From Candidatus Dadabacteria bacterium RIFCSPHIGHO2_12_FULL_53_21 (GTDB taxonomy: Bacteria; Desulfobacterota_D; UBA1144; Nemesobacterales; UBA2774), in assembly GCA_001775255.1 (NCBI GenBank), contig MFCJ01000129.1, positions 1 to 14,780 of the forward strand: DNA of 14,780 nt, given 5' to 3'. The position numbers and the translations under genes were made by a program. Positions 13,306 through 14,780 of this stretch are shown piece after piece. Under the pieces are notes generated by a model that saw only the letters and a program-made list of their open reading frames with translations, ran no database searches and had not been told where the DNA came from. The stretch's first letter is position 1. Every line of letters begins with the position of its first letter.

Positions 13306-14780
13306 TGAGATTCCTGATAATATCAATCGTGCTTGTAACCTGTGTCCTGTATCCGGGCCTCCGGGCTCACAGCGGGCAGCAGCAAATCTACTACGATAAT
13401 GACTCGCCGGCGGAAACACGGGGAATTGCCGGCATCGCGGCGGTAAATAAAGCTTCGCCTGCCCTGTTCGCGCAGGCCGTAACCGGTACGACGGCTGTGC
13501 CTCAGAATACGACGGCTAATTTGCCGAACCCTTCCGATGAATATAACCACATCGAGAGCATCGGGTTTGAGGTTCAGCAGGGAATGGGGATAGTGAGCAT
13601 AGGGACGGCTTCGTCTGTTCAGTATGAAAGACTGACGGACGAGGACAGGAAGGTCACTCTCAAGATCATGGACGTAATACTCGCCGACAAGTTTCAGGTT
13701 TCGCGGGACGTCAGTGATTTCGACAGCCCGATTAACTTCATATCCTCCTTCAGGGACCCGATCAAGCCGAACGACGTGATACTGGTGATAGAGCTCAAGG
13801 AAGACGACGTGCCCGTGGAAATCGGGCAGAACGGCAACATCGTTACACTCAATTTCGGGGAGACGCGGGAACAGCTGAAAATGCAAGCGGAAAAGGGAGA
13901 GGTAGAGGTCGCAGTGAAACCCGAGGACCTCTACGCCTTCGACTTCAGACTTACCTCCATACCGGGCGCGACGAAGACGTACAAAGGCCAGCTCGTTTCG
14001 TTCGATTTCAAGGATGCGGATATCAGGGATGTGCTCAGGATAATATCCGATATCAGCGGATTGAACATGATAATTTCCAGGAACGTGGCGGGCACGGTCA
14101 CGCTCAAGCTCACGAACGTCCCGTGGGACCAGGCGCTCGACGTGATTCTCGAGGACGCCGGGCTGGGCGCATTCATAGACGGGAATGTGTTGAGGGTCGC
14201 GCCGCTGGGCACGCTTCAGGCGAGGCAGAAGGCGGTAAAGAAGGCCGCGGAAACCAGTGAGGAGTTGGAGCCTCTCATCACAAAACAGGTATTCGTCAAC
14301 TATGCAACGGCCGAAGAGCTCATACCACTCGTAGATCCGTTATTGAGTGATAGAGGGGAGCTGAGGGTCGATATACGTACTAACAGCCTACTAATTAATG
14401 ACACGGGCGTCAGAGTCGCCCAGATCGAAAACCTCGTAGGGGACCTCGATACGAGGACTCCTCAGGTGTTGATAGAGTCCCGGATAGTTCAGGCAACCCT
14501 TAATTTCACCCGCGACCTGGGAATTCAGTGGGGTTTCGATTACGAAGCCTCCGCAGCCACGGGTAACCCCACGGGCGCTACTTTCCCGTCAAGCGTTGAA
14601 ATAGGCGGTTCCACGATTGGAAGCCCCTTCGGAACGACCGGCGATAATTTCATAATCGACCTTCCCGCGGCGGCAGGTACCGGCGCTGGGGGTGTCCTTG
14701 GGATCGTATTAGGCAGTCTGACCGGGGCATACGACCTCGACCTCAGGCTCTCCGCTCTCGAGCAGAGAGGGGACGGCAGG
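13305..14780 (+). CDS. pilQ: Type IV pilus secretin PilQ (3' end outside window)
   Basis: The frame is open to the right edge: 492 residues of the outer-membrane secretin that forms the pilus exit pore. Order: signal peptide (about 1-21), a low-complexity linker, one AMIN domain (about 82-185, FEVQQGMGIVSIGT to NIVTLNFGE) that in other secretins binds peptidoglycan, an STN/N0 domain (about 227-300, VSFDFKDADIRDVLRIISDI), an N1/KH-like domain (about 326-385, KQVFVNYATAEELIPLV), and the start of the secretin domain (PQVLIESRIVQATLNFTRDL at about 386, then a Gly/Ser/Thr-rich gate region and LDLRLSALEQRG). Only one AMIN domain is present, whereas several PilQ proteins have two. The start at 13305 lies 8 nt after AGGAGG and 46 nt after pilP. 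Confidence 0.95.
   Translation, partial: MRFLIISIVLVTCVLYPGLRAHSGQQQIYYDNDSPAETRGIAGIAAVNKASPALFAQAVTGTTAVPQNTTANLPNPSDEYNHIESIGFEVQQGMGIVSIGTASSVQYERLTDEDRKVTLKIMDVILADKFQVSRDVSDFDSPINFISSFRDPIKPNDVILVIELKEDDVPVEIGQNGNIVTLNFGETREQLKMQAEKGEVEVAVKPEDLYAFDFRLTSIPGATKTYKGQLVSFDFKDADIRDVLRIISDISGLNMIISRNVAGTVTLKLTNVPWDQALDVILEDAGLGAFIDGNVLRVAPLGTLQARQKAVKKAAETSEELEPLITKQVFVNYATAEELIPLVDPLLSDRGELRVDIRTNSLLINDTGVRVAQIENLVGDLDTRTPQVLIESRIVQATLNFTRDLGIQWGFDYEASAATGNPTGATFPSSVEIGGSTIGSPFGTTGDNFIIDLPAAAGTGAGGVLGIVLGSLTGAYDLDLRLSALEQRGDGR

Noticed and set aside
1..14780. tRNA or rRNA genes, CRISPR arrays, insertion sequences, prophage or attachment sites
   Set aside because: None could be seen by eye on either strand: no spaced identical repeats, no transposase or integrase-like protein, and no tRNA-like cloverleaf with a CCA end.

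Overview
The window looks like a chromosomal segment of a diderm (Gram-negative) bacterium of roughly balanced GC using the standard bacterial code. It encodes an outer-membrane beta-barrel, periplasmic enzymes, a PilQ secretin and an anchored multiheme cytochrome c. A GEMM-I (cyclic di-GMP-I class) riboswitch in front of pilMNOPQ, together with a large multiheme cytochrome, resembles Desulfobacterota/Geobacter-like or other deltaproteobacteria-related lineages. The species cannot be named from the sequence alone. All recognised genes are on the + strand.

Region 1 (1-7970) is an export-oriented catabolic/respiratory block: the C-terminal part of a large arylsulfatase (cut by the left edge), a hairpin terminator, an outer-membrane beta-barrel protein, a second arylsulfatase of a different size class, a periplasmic HAD-type phosphatase, and an octaheme cytochrome c fused to HEAT-like and TPR repeats. 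All act in the cell envelope. The simplest reading is uptake and hydrolysis of sulfate/phosphate esters beside a respiratory or detoxifying cytochrome, but the substrates are unknown.

Region 2 (7971-9813) is a compact three-gene operon: an XRE-type repressor, a two-TM protein with a Cache-like extracytoplasmic part and no recognisable output domain, and a small FxLYD-like lipoprotein. The second and third genes each start inside the stop of the gene before (ATGA overlaps). The repressor promoter carries a 22-bp tandem operator-like repeat. The same 8-bp half-site (TATTTGAA / TTCAAATA) recurs as a near-perfect palindrome overlapping the -35 box of the second sulfatase gene. This suggests that the repressor controls both itself and the sulfatase.

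Region 3 (9814-14780) is a type IV pilus assembly operon, pilM-pilN-pilO-pilP-pilQ. The first four genes are joined by 1-4 nt overlaps, and pilQ is cut by the right edge. A 466-nt leader holds a strong sigma-70-type promoter, a GEMM-I riboswitch, an AU-rich terminator-like hairpin and a possible second promoter downstream. Pilus assembly is therefore probably tuned by a cyclic dinucleotide. The best candidates for something undescribed are the three-gene XRE/Cache/lipoprotein cassette, its apparent shared operator with the sulfatase gene, and the layout of the pil leader.
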